A stretch of 64,000 nucleotides of DNA, taken from the NCBI GenBank assembly GCA_963971405.1, contig OZ020491.1, positions 20,454,855 through 20,518,854 of the forward strand. The letters run 5' to 3'. Positions 1 through 11,820 of the stretch are shown piece by piece (the stretch's first letter is position 1; each line of letters opens with the position of its first letter). The notes beneath the pieces were generated by a model. That model saw only the letters and a list, made by a program, of their open reading frames with translations. It was not told the DNA's origin and made no database searches. Made by a program: the position numbers and the translations under genes. This stretch comes from Psococerastis gibbosa. Lineage: Eukaryota > Arthropoda > Insecta > Psocodea > Psocidae.

Positions 1-28
1 GGTCTTTCATCAGAAGAGATGCATGCAG
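1..28 (-). CDS. ANAPC7: APC7 coding exon 8, first 9 codons (cut by window edge)
   Basis: The acceptor TTTGTTTGCTTCAG is followed by codons reading LHASLLMKD. This lines up residue for residue with the segment after the T-L-T/S position in APC7 (small hydrophobics, then acidic D). The exon continues past position 1. Too short to prove alone, but phase, acceptor and residues all agree. Confidence 0.75.
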
Positions 29-3000
29 CTGAAGCAAACAAATTATATTATTAATATTAATACTATGTCTATGCGTAGGCATCGCTTTTTTTACACGTGG
101 ATAATAATCCAATCTGGCATACCCCGGGCAACACTATGGGGAAACATCTAGCGGCTAATCCTTTCACCACCGAGAACAAACCTAAGAATTTAACGGCCTT
201 TGGGTGTGCATCGACCATGGCGTCAGGTTGGCAGAAACTAGGAGTCTCTACCTCGGACAAGAGAAACTAAAACTAACATCAGTAGGTTTTCTTATGGTAT
301 GTGCAACGCAAAATATCTATATTTAAAAAGGAGAATTTAATACCTTTTAATTGAACTGTCTTTTAACCAACAAAATGACAAAATTGACAATCTGCAAATT
401 CTGTCTTTCCTTTTGCATCAGGGATCGAGCCCCGAATGTCTCGTTGATAGTACAGTTCTCTACCGACGCGCCGGTGAATACAAAAATAAGTATTTAGAAT
501 AAAATGAATGCTATTGTAAAACAACGCTGAGTTGAGTCGTACGCTATAGCAGAAAAGTCACGGTAAGTTGACAGTCAATTTGCCGAGATTTTTCTGCTGT
601 GATGTAGTTTAAAATACTTACAGAAAGAGTACGGCTATTGCTGCCAATATGCTTCCTAGCTAGCGTAGCTGCCTCCAATGCCTCTCGATGTTGCCCCAAC
701 ATGCTGTAGCTGTTAGCGACGCCTTGATGAGCTTCATAACGTAAAGGGGCGAGATGGGCAGCTTCCTTATAATGGGCAAGAGCATCCCCGTACCTTTTTA
801 TGTCTATCAAGATGTACGCTTTCAAAAGAAGAGGTTCAACATTTCTTGTATCCAGCATGCAAGCCTGAAAAAGCGTCAACCCATGATGAAAACAAAAGAA
901 ATTATGTCACTTGTTAAAAAATTAAACAATATAAAAAGGGACACCAAAAATATAACATATAACTCGTTATTTGTCACAAATCCAAGATGTCGGCGAAACT
1001 AAGCTGTAAACAAATTATTGTAAGCATAAATAAATTAAAATAGGCTATAATAATAATAGTATCCAATCTACCTCCCTGAGCTAGGTTGAGACCAGCCGAA
1101 ATTAGGTGACGATCTTTGCATCACAATGTCCTCACTCCTCAGTTGAGTGATGGGCTTAACTCCTCTAGGGACCCAGGGTAATCCAGTTTGAAATTATGTC
1201 ATTACGGGAATAAATAGCTACACATTATTAATAGTTTATAATTATTATTTATACAATTATGAGGTTCATTTGTGACGTCATTTTGTAGATGGCAGCACCA
1301 GTTGCACTGATATCAAAGCGTTGATTTTTCCATAAGCCTCAATAATATTTTAAAATTATTTTATTTATGTATTATTTTAAAGTGATATTTTTCTCTAAAT
1401 CATTGAGAATATATATATTAAATTATATGCAGCGAAATAAGGTCCAGGCATAGAAAAAATATTATAAAAAATATTAAAAGAATTAATTAGATGCTAAGAG
1501 CTTAGCTTTCACATGCAAACGGCGGCCATTTTGAATAATATGGATATCGGTTTGTCGTCAGCGAACCTAGTGACCAAAACTGTCCCTACAGAACCTCATT
1601 GTTGGCGACATACCTTTTGAGCCATGTAAGCCGCCTTCCCAGTCTTTTTACTAGAATAAAGCATATACGCAAGCGCTGTCCACATTTCCGACGTATATTC
1701 AGTGGTAGGAATAGTCACTGGGACTAATTCTTTTAACTGGCTAAATTTTTTCTGGCGATGCAGAAGATTGGCTAATGTTCCAAGACCTTCATCGGACGCG
1801 GGATCTGACGCATGAGCCTAAAAATACAATTTACAATTTTAGAATTAAAAATGTAAAAATTAGCAGTTTTCGATTTCCCTTTTCGAGGGCAATGAGTCTA
1901 AACGTTAGCTAAACCGTTTTACACATAGTCGGATGAAAATGCATATGGAGTGGAAGGAAAAAAAATATCATTTTAAGCAATAATTGTTTTATTTGCATAC
2001 GTCAGACATTTTCCTTGCACTAAACAAAACCAATACTTACCCCTTTTTTTAAATTGTGGTACAGGTGCTACCTGTGTGCACTTAAGCCTATTGGCCTATT
2101 GTGCCCCCTACAACAAAGTATCCCAAAGCTTCCCGAGCTTACTGCTCTTCTTCGTGCGATTGCATCGTATAATACGTACCCATATCTGACAATAGTTTTT
2201 TTTTTTTTTTTTTATAACAGGTTAAAATCGCGCACAAACAATTTAATGAATGTATCCGATTAACCTCTTCAATCGCCTCACTAAGTAACCTAATAGGTAC
2301 TTGTGTCGAGTCACGACACGTCTCCAGGACCGCAAGGTGTTTAGAGACTCGCACAAGTACAAGCATGCTACCACCTTGCCTTCAATTGTTTCAGAAATTT
2401 GTTAATTTTAAACTAAATAAACGATAAAGGGTGTAACCAAATTTCGAGATTTCATTAAGGGCAGCTAATTTGAACCTTTACTCTTCCAGCAAGCCTACCA
2501 AGATGGCGCTTAAAGAATATCTTATCGGGGAATAAGATTAAAGTATTATATTGTATGAATGTAACTCTACTTAAAGGGTTTAAAGTAGAATCTTTATTTA
2601 GGATTAGACTGTTCGTTATGCGGGATCTGTTGTTAGCATGTAACTTTAGCTATAATATATTTTATTTTATTTCATATTATTTTAGGGCAGGAAAAATTGT
2701 TATAGGTCTAGCCTTACAATTATTTTTTTTTCAGTACACGTTTAATTTCTCTCTTATAAATTTTTATTACAGATTGTTTTCCTAACAGAAATTGTTTCAT
2801 ATGCTTAACTTATATAACTAGGCCTGGGTCTATAAAACTGTCCTTCAATTACTTTACATACTAACTAACTATATGCAGTGCCAACGGCCATGCCGAGTTG
2901 AATCGACCAGATTTGAACCTGTTCAAAACTGCAGCAAACTTGATAGTGTGCCCAGCGTTGGCAGGGGAACATGATGGGTCATGATAACGCGATGAGACTG

Positions 3001-6000
3001 TCAGTCAGTCTAAGTGTGTGTCACCTCCGAATTAAAGTATGTTGTACTTACACGTTCGTAAGCAGCACATGCCTTGCTGGTCTCACCCATTATATGATAA
3101 ATTTCTCCGATGCGTAGGAGAACATGGATATTTGTAGACAGTCCGTTACAGCGTTCCATCAGTGATAGGGTGTCAATGGCTTTGCTCCAGGCCTTTTCAT
3201 TTACAAACTCGTTGGTTTTTATCCAGCGTGCAAGCCTGAATGAATTAATGAATTATGCTATGAATGAATTGGTAGGTAGGTACCCCGCACACCATTAGGT
3301 TAAGGGGGGCTGCAATGCGTGTTGATATGTTAATAATGTTGAGAAATACACGAATTATTTATATTATTATATTGTATAGATTAGTAATCCCTATGTATTC
3401 AGTATTTCAGTATATTTTCCAGATTAAAATAATACACAATATAATATATCAACATCTATCGCAACGACCGTGTTCGGTTTTTACATATAAAACAGTCGTT
3501 TAATACTTTGAGCACTCATACCTAAATGTCAATTATCTGTGATTATTTGTTGGATTCATCTCCCCCCCTCCCCAGACTAACAGATTTTCTAATACAATAC
3601 CGGAAACAGAATAAATTTAGGTATAAAAAGTAAATAAAACAACAAACTAAAAAGACATCACCAGCTAGAGTGCTCACACCAGGGCAACTGGAGTTGATTA
3701 TTTATTGATGATGATGGGGCAGAACAGAGGAAACGGGGTAGTATTGTATTGTAAGGCAGGAATCCTGAGGCGAATAGATACAGAAGCCGAGTTGCTGCTG
3801 ATTATGACTGGACTATGAATGGGAAGGTTCCATATAGGGGACATTTGATATGTTTGACATTTGATTTTTGAATCCTGGAACGTTTGTTAATGGCTGATCA
3901 CATGAGACGTGGCGAGTGGCCCCAGAAGTTAAAAAAAAACATTTTTTTGGCGGGAAGCGAATGTCACCGCTCTCCTATATAGTGCACCTTCCTCAATTTC
4001 TACAACACCCTTTCGGGTGGCTTATTTTTGTTGCTTGCAAACAATGATTGTCACTTGTAACACGGTCGATGGACCTTAATGTTTGTATTTGTTTGGGTTT
4101 CAATTTTCCAAAGCAAGGGGGAAGACTGCTGGGCGCAAATTAGGGCCCTAAATGCCCGTTATTTTCTTTCTGCCTTCTTTGTTATGCAACCAAACAGCGA
4201 TGCACATTTCCCTTTATAATTTGAATTGTCTCGCCTAACTGGATAAATACAATGGCCACAAACGGCATAGTCTTTCTTATGGATTGTTCGGAAAATTATA
4301 AATATCAATAAGAAAAATGGATCTACTAACTTAACTTAAAATTAACTTGTGATCACTAACCAATCAAAATCACCAGTAGCTCCTTTTGTGGCGCAGCTCT
4401 CCAAAACAAGGGAGTGAACTTCGTTACCGGATACGTGCAACTTGAGAAGTCCTTCGATGGCTTCTAAAGCAAGCGGACACTCCTAAAAAATAAATTTAAC
4501 CAGACACATATTTAAACACACATATTATATTAATTTATTTGATTTGATTATGACTTCGCTAGCATAGAGGGAGGGGACCCCGACAAGGGCATACCGGCAT
4601 TCTCATCCACAACCTGGCCCCGCCGCTTCGCCAATTCAACCTACATGACTGGCGGCAATCCCACCCACAGTCGCGCCCTCCGAATGAGGAGTTAATGCCT
4701 CCCATAACGGTAGAGGACCGGCGCCCCTTTTCGCAAAGCAACGCCAGTTAGATCGGGCTTCCTGTCGGATGGATAGGACTTGTGTACCAGCGGCACTACA
4801 CAGGATGCGAGACATATGCTATATGCCCCAAGATTACTACTATACGCTCAGCTGCTGACCTATTTGAAGCCAACGACAAAGCCGTCCAGGTTGCAGGTAC
4901 CTATTGGACTAAAAATAAACATAATATTTATTTATTTGATAAGGCGCGCTTTCCACCGACCTCTAAGTGCAAAATACACATACAGTGACGTGGTAGCAGA
5001 CATTCAAGACTTAGGCGCGGCTTCCGACGACCTCTCATTGCAGAATGCAAATGACATTGACGGAAATTTGAATTTTTATTTTATAGAAATCTATTAAAAT
5101 GTTTGTAATTAATATATCCCCTCCCATTTTTTAATTTTAGTTTGTTTGTTTGTGATTTTACTCTATGATCATTGATCAATTTTAACTATGGCATAGAGTA
5201 AAACAAAAATTTCCGTCAATGTCATTTGCATTCTGCAATGAGAGGTCGGTGGAAACCCCTCCTTTATTAATGATATCTGCTACCACGTCACCGTATGTGT
5301 ATTTTGCACTTAGAGGTCGGTGGAAACCGCACCTAAATAACAATCCCTGCTGCATAGAGGGACAGGACAATAAGGGCGTTGTCTCAACATTTCAGCCTTC
5401 CAAACCACCTTTGGGTATTGCACTTACTCGTATAACATCTTTGTACGCACGGAGCGCAGACCGCTTCATTCCCATTTGATGATAGAGAGACCCAAGCGCC
5501 ATTAAAACCTTCACCGTCTTCTGTTTTTGAGGAATGCATTCTAAGGTTGCTAGGGCTTCCCTGTGCTGTCGCCGACGCATGTGACAGATGTACATTTGGT
5601 ACCGAATATCTAGAAGTAAATCAAAATTGGATTCCATAGCAGTCACATCACAACAGCCACGGAACCAAGCTTTACTTAATACTTCTTACCAATGTCCGTC
5701 GCAAATTCTTTAAACGAGCTTGCTTTTGACCCACCAGCGGCTTTTATGTAAGTTTTTCTAAATAAGAGTGCTTTATCGTACGAATTAATAGCTCTTCGGT
5801 AGTGTCCTAAATGGTACAAAGATTCTGCACTCATAAGAAGAACTTGAAATTTATGTGGAAAATGCATGTCCGGTACTGGCTCTAGCATTGACAGACACAC
5901 TGATCCCTAGAAAAATCATTTCATTTCGTTAGTTTATTCAAATAGTTGATGCTGCACTGCGCCAATTGGATTTACGCACTTCATCTACATAATACCCTAC

Positions 6001-6655
6001 ATTTTTACTTACTTCTAGGGGTTAATGCTTGTAGGTACAATCTGCAGTACGATATAACTATGTAGGTATGTCTTTTTCAAGTGGCAGTGGCAAAACATAG
6101 CCTTAATAACCAATTTTGGTAAAGGTCTAGTTTAGCTACCTTTCTGTATCAAAAGTCGAATGAAAATGCTTTTAATATGAAAGGAAAACATCCCATTTGC
6201 AAGGGAATTTATATTTTAAGCAAGGGTTATCTTATTTACATGCCTCTGAGAATGTTCCTTCCATAAAAATTTTTATGAGAAAGTGGTCCCTATACCTACC
6301 TGCCCATGCTAAAATTCAAACTAAATACGGCTGTAATTCAAAAAATTTTCTTTTCCGACTTTTAATTCTTTCGGAAATGGGTTTCTTTAAAGCTAAATCA
6401 ACAATATAGAACCAAATTTTGTGATTTTATGAGTGGTAGCTAAACTTAACCTTTACCCCAATTTTCAGTTAATTTCACACAATGATAATTAGGTTCCTAT
6501 TATGTAGGCAAAGACAAAGTAAGTCAACAATGGAAAATATCTGTCTAGACTAGTCTATTATTTTATTAGGTACTAAACCATCTTACCAATTTCAAAACGT
6601 TGGAATACAGTCGCTGGCTGTACAGAAGTTTGACATGATCTAACAACTCTGCCAT
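1..6655 (-). CDS. ANAPC7: Anaphase-promoting complex subunit 7 (APC7), N-terminal ~416 codons, 5' part of gene
   Basis: APC7 is a TPR-repeat scaffold of the APC/C (cyclosome), the E3 ubiquitin ligase that drives mitotic exit; it acts in the nucleus and cytosol. I assembled the CDS as complement(join(<1..28, 622..864, 1614..1817, 3052..3235, 4361..4482, 5428..5609, 5690..5906, 6587..6655)). All introns are GT-AG and all exon phases agree. The chain shows successive helical TPR pairs, for example the stretches beginning AESLYHLGHYRRAINSYDKA, YQMYICHMRRRQHREAL and LLLKAYILIDIKRYGDAL. The order matches my knowledge of animal APC7, including the characteristic DWL-WIK segment spanning the exon 4361..4482/3052..3235 junction. 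The family is usually about 560-600 residues, so roughly the last quarter lies beyond position 1. No frame damage was seen, so the gene looks functional. Introns are 80-1234 bp and several hold transposon copies. Confidence 0.93.
622..864 (-). CDS. ANAPC7: APC7 coding exon 7
   Basis: 243 nt (81 codons), phase 0 at both ends, acceptor CTTTTTCAG and donor GTAAGT. It holds two consecutive TPRs (VEPLLLKAYILIDIKRYGDA and AHLAPLRYEAHQGVANSYSM). These are the most diagnostic APC7 segments in the window. Confidence 0.95.
1259..1599 (+). repeat. 340-bp dispersed repeat, copy 1 (in APC7 intron 6)
   Basis: This stretch is about 93% identical by eye to 26518-26855 in the same orientation. Both copies begin ATGAGGTTC and end GAACCTCAT or GAATCTCAT, a short terminal inverted repeat, so they may be MITEs. 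No coding capacity. Confidence 0.75.
1614..1817 (-). CDS. ANAPC7: APC7 coding exon 6
   Basis: 204 nt, phase 0 at both ends, acceptor TATTTTTAG and donor GTATGT. It encodes AHASDPASDEGLGTLANLLH and the TPR pair MWTALAYMLYSSKKTGKAAY, which corresponds to the W-x-x-x-x-x-x-Y TPR block preceding the LLLK block in APC7. Confidence 0.92.
2215..2366 (-). repeat. SINE-C copy (tRNA-derived?), intron 6/5 of APC7
   Basis: The reverse strand carries the same sequence as 56724-56893, 57934-58016 and 25838-25945. The plus-strand copies start with an A-box-like TGGCATAGTGGTA and end near a run of A, a T run here. The pattern suggests a Pol III-derived SINE, diverged. Confidence 0.6.
2886..3035 (+). repeat. 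SINE-B copy, diverged
   Basis: Related to 10538-10776: shares the words CAGCGTTGGCAGGGGAAC and GTCACCTCCGAATTAAA. It lies in the intron just downstream (in gene direction) of APC7 exon 5. Confidence 0.6.
3052..3235 (-). CDS. ANAPC7: APC7 coding exon 5
   Basis: 184 nt after an ATTCATTCAG acceptor; one base completes the split Trp codon, then LARWIKTNEFVNEKAWSKAI follows, with TPR features to KACAAYER at the end. Donor is GTAAGT. The longer frame on the opposite strand here is a shadow. Confidence 0.92.
4361..4482 (-). CDS. ANAPC7: APC7 coding exon 4
   Basis: 122 nt between a TTTTTTAG acceptor and a GTTAGT donor. It encodes the helix ECPLALEAIEGLLKLHVSGN and ends two bases into the Trp codon of the DFDW motif that continues into exon 5. 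The family-specific motif across the splice junction confirms both sites. Confidence 0.9.
4942..5333. mobile_element. MITE with CCACCGACCT-type ends and TA target site, intron of APC7
   Basis: About 110-bp terminal inverted repeats: AAGGCGCGCTTTCCACCGAC at the left, mirrored at 5235-5333 with GGTCGGTGGAAACCGCACCT. Internal TGATCATTGATCAATTTTAA is shared with copies at 11438, 19028 and 50441. It is flanked by TA dinucleotides. No ORF. Confidence 0.75.
5428..5609 (-). CDS. ANAPC7: APC7 coding exon 3
   Basis: 182 nt after a TTACTTCTAG acceptor; the first two bases complete a codon split with exon 2. It encodes two TPR helices pairs (CHMRRRQHREALATLECIPQ and LGSLYHQMGMKRSALRAYKD). It ends at CGA before GTAAGT. 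Confidence 0.92.
5690..5906 (-). CDS. ANAPC7: APC7 coding exon 2
   Basis: 217 nt, begins GGA TCA after a TTTTTCTAG acceptor and ends one base into a codon before donor GTAAGA. It encodes the first TPR-like pair (KFQVLLMSAESLYHLGHYRR) and a lysine/serine-rich loop, as in other animal APC7 proteins. Confidence 0.9.
6587..6655 (-). CDS. ANAPC7: APC7 coding exon 1 (start codon)
   Basis: 23 codons beginning MAELLDHVKLLYSQRLYSNV. The ATG at 6653-6655 is the first in this frame, with an in-frame stop (TAA) a few codons upstream. The exon ends at TTG before the donor GTAAGA. The short amphipathic start resembles the conserved APC7 N-terminus (ending in a DHV-type word followed by hydrophobic residues). 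Phase 0 into the next exon. Confidence 0.88.
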
Positions 6656-7767
6656 TATTAATTAGTTAAATCGGTGAATTCTAATTTCTCTAAAAATTAA
6701 AATTTATAGTTTGTGATTATACTTGTTTACAAGCAAATAGCAATGGCGGCGAAAGGTATTTTGCAAATTTTTTGTCTTCAGGTTGGCTGCAATTTTGGCG
6801 CAATATTTTTACCAAAAACAAAAAAACCTGCTTTTTTATTATCTTCTTTACACTCTTTTAATTAACTAGTTCTCGCGGACTTATAAGCTTGTTTCATCAT
6901 GCATTAGTACTTTGGATGCTTTGACAAAACATTTTCCGGTAACTATGCTCGACGCCTGTTTTTTTCGCGTTAATGGTCTTCCTTAATAAAATATTTATAT
7001 ACTAATCAATGATATAATGTAGGTAATGTAAAAGCCATATGAGACAACCTAAATGACTAAATTTGCCGGTTGGACCTTTTAATGTAGGTATATTTTCATT
7101 TTTCGTGGTATTTAAACGTCAGTCATGAAATGAGACACACCCACTCTGATGCTTACAGGAAAGGAGCCTACCGCACACAATAAAAAAAATACCTAATACC
7201 TAGGCCTATATAAGCCTACAATATTATTGTTATAAAAAAAAACTATCATTTGTCTAACATTGAAAGTATCTTTCAAACCATAATGAGTGCTTCTGGATTG
7301 CCTAACGGTGATTCTGCAGGAGCATATACCTACTGTACCTAAAATAGAATTACTGAAGTTACTGAGCCGAGAAGTAAAGGGCTTGTTTAATACGGCAATT
7401 TGTTTATCTTACTTAGCATATTATACATTAACATTATTTTGCTTCGCCTTGTCGGATGCCACCTATTACTATACATATTAGTATAAGCGTTAAAAATGTT
7501 TTTCCCCGATTGACACTCGGACCCGGCTCACTCGGGGAGTAGGCGGTCATACTAAAGATATTCATAGAATAGATGGCGCCAAACCAAGTTTAGGTAATGC
7601 TAATAGCGGTGATAGGTAAGGGGAATAAAACGGGGATATGAAGATATATAATATGCCCGTCACATGGCCACAGATCTTTGAACTCCTTCCTCCCGAAACC
7701 TTTACTGTCCGTTATTTTTAGTTCAATAGTTTTGGCCAGTCGTCGATGTTAGAAAAAGGCACATAAC
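6656..7767. other. Upstream region of APC7; no gene seen
   Basis: AT-rich DNA just 5' of the APC7 start codon. It must hold the promoter, but I see no TATA box or other site I would defend. Short frames here show no family resemblance. Confidence 0.5.
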
Positions 7768-7858
7768 CTTCCTAGTTGAGTGTAAGAGAGGGCTTTATAG
7801 CCCTAACTCCGCTAGGTTGGCTTAGTAATAGAACAAAAAAGTCAATATTTATTTATAA
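7768..7858 (+). repeat. SINE-A 3' fragment
   Basis: The segment CCTAGTTGAGTGTAAGAGAG through TTATTTATAA matches the 3' half of the tRNA-derived SINE seen complete at 21992-22206 and 52078-52290. The tRNA head is absent, so it is 5'-truncated. Confidence 0.75.
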
Positions 7859-7894
7859 TGTATCGAAATACTGAGGAACATTTCTTCTATAAGG

Positions 7895-8300
7895 GATTTG
7901 ATCTTTTTGAAGCTCATCATCCAGTATACGATCGGTCGATCGATATTTCATGTGTTCATTCAATTCTTGCTTTCCTATATTTCATATAGTACAAGGGATT
8001 GTTATGGATTGTTATGGTGGTCGATTCGAGATTTTAATGGATTTACACCGGAAGCCAAAAAAATGGTTTTACGAAATGCCTGTCTGTCTGTCAGCCTGAC
8101 TGTCGGCCTGACTGTCGGCCTGGAATTCGATTTGGGGCCAAAGCACTAATTAGAATTTGACGAAATTCGGCATACCGTATGTATAGGTTCACAAAAATAT
8201 TTGTCAAAGGTACATATTTCTTCAATTTTCTCATAACTTCAATGGGGGGCGGGGTATACCCGAAAAACCGCTATAAAAAACTACAAAAAATTATTTGTTT
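7895..8300 (-). repeat. Dispersed repeat with TGTC microsatellite
   Basis: Reverse-strand relative of 23950-24535 and 52760-53490. Shared words include the G-A-A-T-T-C/G-A-C-G-A-A-A-T-T block and a tract of TGTC/GACA units. Non-coding; family unknown. Confidence 0.5.
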
Positions 8301-8428
8301 TCGATAAACTGCTCGGACGATTTCTTTTAATTATTACTATAGTAATCTACTACAATATATATATTGTAGTAATTAGGTATTAATGTAAACAAAACCCATT
8401 AGGTTGCACCCTGCGTTTCTAACATCAG

Positions 8429-8712
8429 CAGCCTGTAGTCTGATCAAGGCGTTTATAATACCGGGGTTAAATAAATACCCTAGGATTATAATTGTAAATA
8501 AACAAATTTTGAATAGCACTTTCCATTATAAAATTATCTTGTTTACCAGTGGATTAAATGAATACCGGTATTTATTTAATCCCCTGGTATTAAAAATGTA
8601 AACAAGATAATTTTATAATGGAAAAGTACTATTCAAAAATTGTTTGTTTACAGTTATAATCCTAGGGTATTTATTTAACCCCGGTATTATAATCGCCTCG
8701 ATCAGGCTGCAG
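8429..8712. mobile_element. Snap-back MITE, copy 1 (near-palindrome)
   Basis: The two ~140-bp halves are inverted repeats around ~8572. They share ACCGGTATTTATTTAATCCC, TAATTTTATAATGGAAA and CCTAGGGTATTTATTTAACC blocks. Ends read CAGCCTG...TGATCAAGGCG and CGCCTCGATCAGGCTG. Same family as 9563-9786 and 52841-53006. Confidence 0.8.
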
Positions 8713-9562
8713 GTATGTTACTAGGTGCTAAATAGAGGAACAACACCGAATAGGTTGCCTTTTGGGCAACATCGAAAAAATAATTAGACGATTTCAGTTT
8801 AGGCGAAACCCGTAGGATGCACCTTAAGTAAAAAATATGTCCTATATCATTGCTCTGGCTGTATAGGTTAAATAAAGAAAAATCTGAATTCACAGATATA
8901 TTTTCCGACCAGATCTCGCAGGTGCAATAAAGCAATAAATTATGGTATAACACCGTATAACATTTATTTTATTTTTTAAATTTTGTTTTACTAAAACAAC
9001 CCTTTCTTCATTTCGACTTTAATTGATTCTTGATTTATATCTTACCTATCTTTCTATGGCCTCGGGAACTTTGCCCCCCCCCCTGAAAATGGTGAATTTA
9101 CGCCTAGTCTATATGCTTTAAACTTGTAAAGTGTTTCCCCGGTTCATTCAATGTCTCGTATTCATTCATTCATTCATCATTGGCCGGCTTTTTATTTTAT
9201 AGCGTGTTTGTGAACAGTAAGATCATCAGATAGAAGTACTAGTACTAGATGAGACGATAGGCAACGGTATAGGGCTATATAGCAAGGAAGACATGTCATT
9301 ATAGTGACTATAGAGTGATCATGACACAATCATGTTGTCATTCATTGATTCAAACTGAATTGAATGAGGAAGTTTAGGTACAATATCCCAACACTACAGC
9401 ATATTTTTTTTATCTAGCACCAAACTTCATTCTACACGACTGAAAGCCTGACAGAATTGCTGCATCTTTTGAGCCAATAGCTTTTCATACTACAATATAG
9501 CTTATAGAATAATATGCTGCACAAAAATGCTATGTACTGTATTTAAAAATCCATTTCGGCTC
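8713..9562. other. Intergenic, nothing recognised
   Basis: AT-rich DNA with a short C run at 9074 and a CATT microsatellite near 9160-9178. The longest frame, about 83 codons on the minus strand, shows no domain features. Confidence 0.4.
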
Positions 9563-9786
9563 TGCAGCCTGCTCGAGGCGATTATAATACCGGTATTTTT
9601 TTAATCCCCTGGTATTAAAAATGTAAACAAGATAATTTTATAATGGAAAGTGCTATTCAAATAAATACCCTAGGATTATAACTGTAAACAAACAAATATT
9701 GAATAGCACTTTCCATTATAAAATTATCTTGTTTACCAGGGGATTAAATAAATACCGGTATTATAATCGCCTCGATCAGGCTGCAG
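9563..9786. mobile_element. Snap-back MITE, copy 2 (internally deleted)
   Basis: Ends and internal blocks match copy 1, but the centre is shorter: the left arm runs into the CCTAGGATTATAACTGTAAA block directly. It is still foldable as an inverted repeat. Confidence 0.8.
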
Positions 9787-10537
9787 GTGTAGGGAGGTTC
9801 CATGCAAGCGTAGACCCCGCTTTTCCTCTATGCTACCGACGTTGTGTACGGTACGTATGTAATTAAAAATAAAAAATACTTTATATATTTACTTTTCCCG
9901 AACACAATATCAACACACAAAACACTCCTGTGTTCCAAATTTCGAACACAGTGACGACTATGAACTTTTACTTAAGTGTCACATTATTTTCACGTTGACT
10001 GGACGCCATCTTGAAATCGTTGATTTGTCATAAAAAGTGTTTATCACCATTATTGTAGATAATAATAGGGGCTTTCAGTCAAATTTTAATTCATTCCTCT
10101 GCGACCAATGTTAGGTGAGATATGAATTATATAAGGTTTCAATCGGCCGCCATCTTGTAACTAAACAGTGGATCTTGCTGGTTAACGAACTCGATCAAGA
10201 CATTTGCATGATCAATTTTTGTGCCAAGTTTAATCAAAATCGGATAATATTTACGGAAGGTAGTGTTTCCTAAGATCAATATACTTCATACATACATGCA
10301 TATATAGCATAGCTATATATAACATTTTGAATGGAGGGTGGTATTAGGGGGTCATGAAATGAAAATTTGTGAAGAAATTTTCCGGAAGTAGAGCATTGGT
10401 TGCCGCCTCAATAGGTTGTTCCCTAAAACACGTAGGCTATATTTTGTTTTCTAGGTGGGATCGGTTGCTGTGTTAGGTAGTCCTTACTTTGCCCTGTAGC
10501 TTATAGTAACTCATTGCGACTCCTATACTGTAAGTGA

Positions 10538-10776
10538 CCGGCCGCCATACCAAGTTGAATCCAGCGGGGCGGAGCAGGTTCAAAGCTGCAGATAACTTGG
10601 TCGTGAGCACAGTGCCGGTAGGGAAACATGGTAGGACTTGTCCTGGTCACCTCCGAACTAATCGTGTGACTTCACTGTGTTTCCCAAGTGGTTCGGAATC
10701 CACTATAATCAGGAGGTCCACTGTCCTATGGGCTGGCGTAGGACAGTCAAGTCGGGGTCGCTCTATGGGCCCAAAT
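10538..10776 (+). repeat. SINE-B copy
   Basis: Starts near GGCCGCCATACCAAGTTGAA and contains GTAGGGAAACATGGTAGGAC, then CACCTCCGAACTAATCGTG and CCACTATAATCAGGAGGTCC. It matches the reverse complement of 22374-22722, 24785-25145 and 51453-51622. The ORF across it is not conserved as protein. Confidence 0.8.
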
Positions 10777-11437
10777 ATGAGGCCAAAGTGTATATACTGT
10801 AAGTGAGGTTTCATCCTCAGATTGTGAGGGAACCTCCGAGTAGTAAGCTTTCTTTTATTGGTAAATGTTAATGGCTATGGTGTAATACTATTTAACAAAG
10901 GGTTAGTTGGGGCCTCATAGTCATCGCACAAATAGGGCGGCCCCTTCCCTGACAATGGGCTGATTTTCGGGAGGGGGACAGTTTGGACTTGTCCAAACAA
11001 AGGTCTGAGCTTACAGACGGACTCGTATCTGTACTTGGTTAAGTCATGCTTTCACCTGTTTCATTGCGTAAGCTTGTCTGAGCTTGTCCATTATCGCTTG
11101 TAGCCGGTGTAGGTTGACATCGAGGACGTATACCAGTTTGCCAATGGCCGAAACAATACAAATAATATCCGAAATCCATGGGGTCACTGGCATTGGACAA
11201 GGGACCTATGGGCCAATAAATAAGCCTGAGTCCATAAAAAGTCCTTAAAAATAATAAATAGGTCCCTACCATTTCCAAGACGAGACAGGGGTCCTGTTTT
11301 CCCTTTTTCTTTCTTTCTTTCTGTCTTTCATAATAATATGTTCGTGGGCGTCGCCTGTTATTGGCAATATTTTTTTAATAAGCACCTTACCATATTGTGT
11401 GTAGATACACTTATATTTCTGGCAATAGCTCTCATTA

Positions 11438-11818
11438 GGCGCCCATTCCACCGACCGGCGCTAGGGCTATTTACAAAAACGGTGACGTGGTAGCAGACAT
11501 TCAAGACTTAGGTGGGGCTTCCACCGACCTCGCATTGCAGAATTGACGGAAATATTTATTTTCCTCTATTGCATAGTTAAAATTGATCAATGATCATACA
11601 GTAAAATCACAAACAAACTAAAATAAAAAATGGCGTCATGGGATATGTTAAGTACAAACATTTTAATAGATTTCTATAAAAAGAAAAATTCTAATTTCCG
11701 TCAATGTCATTTGCATTCTGCAGTGCGAGGTCGGTGGAAACACCACCTAAGTCTTGAATGTCTACTACCACGTCACCGTTTTTGTAAATAGCCCTAGCCG
11801 GTCGGTGGAATGGGCGCC
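11438..11818. mobile_element. MITE, CCACCGACC family, best-preserved copy
   Basis: TIRs of about 115 bp start GGCGCCCATTCCACCGACCG and end with its complement. TA flanks both ends (11436-11437 and 11819-11820), so a TA target duplication is likely. It is non-coding. Family members lie at 4942, 19028 and 50441. Confidence 0.85.
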
Positions 11819-11820
11819 TA

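Noticed and set aside
69-260. 63-codon minus-strand frame in the APC7 intron
   Set aside because: Lies between the confirmed exons 622-864 and 1-28, has no matching splice sites, and APC7 reads directly from one exon to the other.
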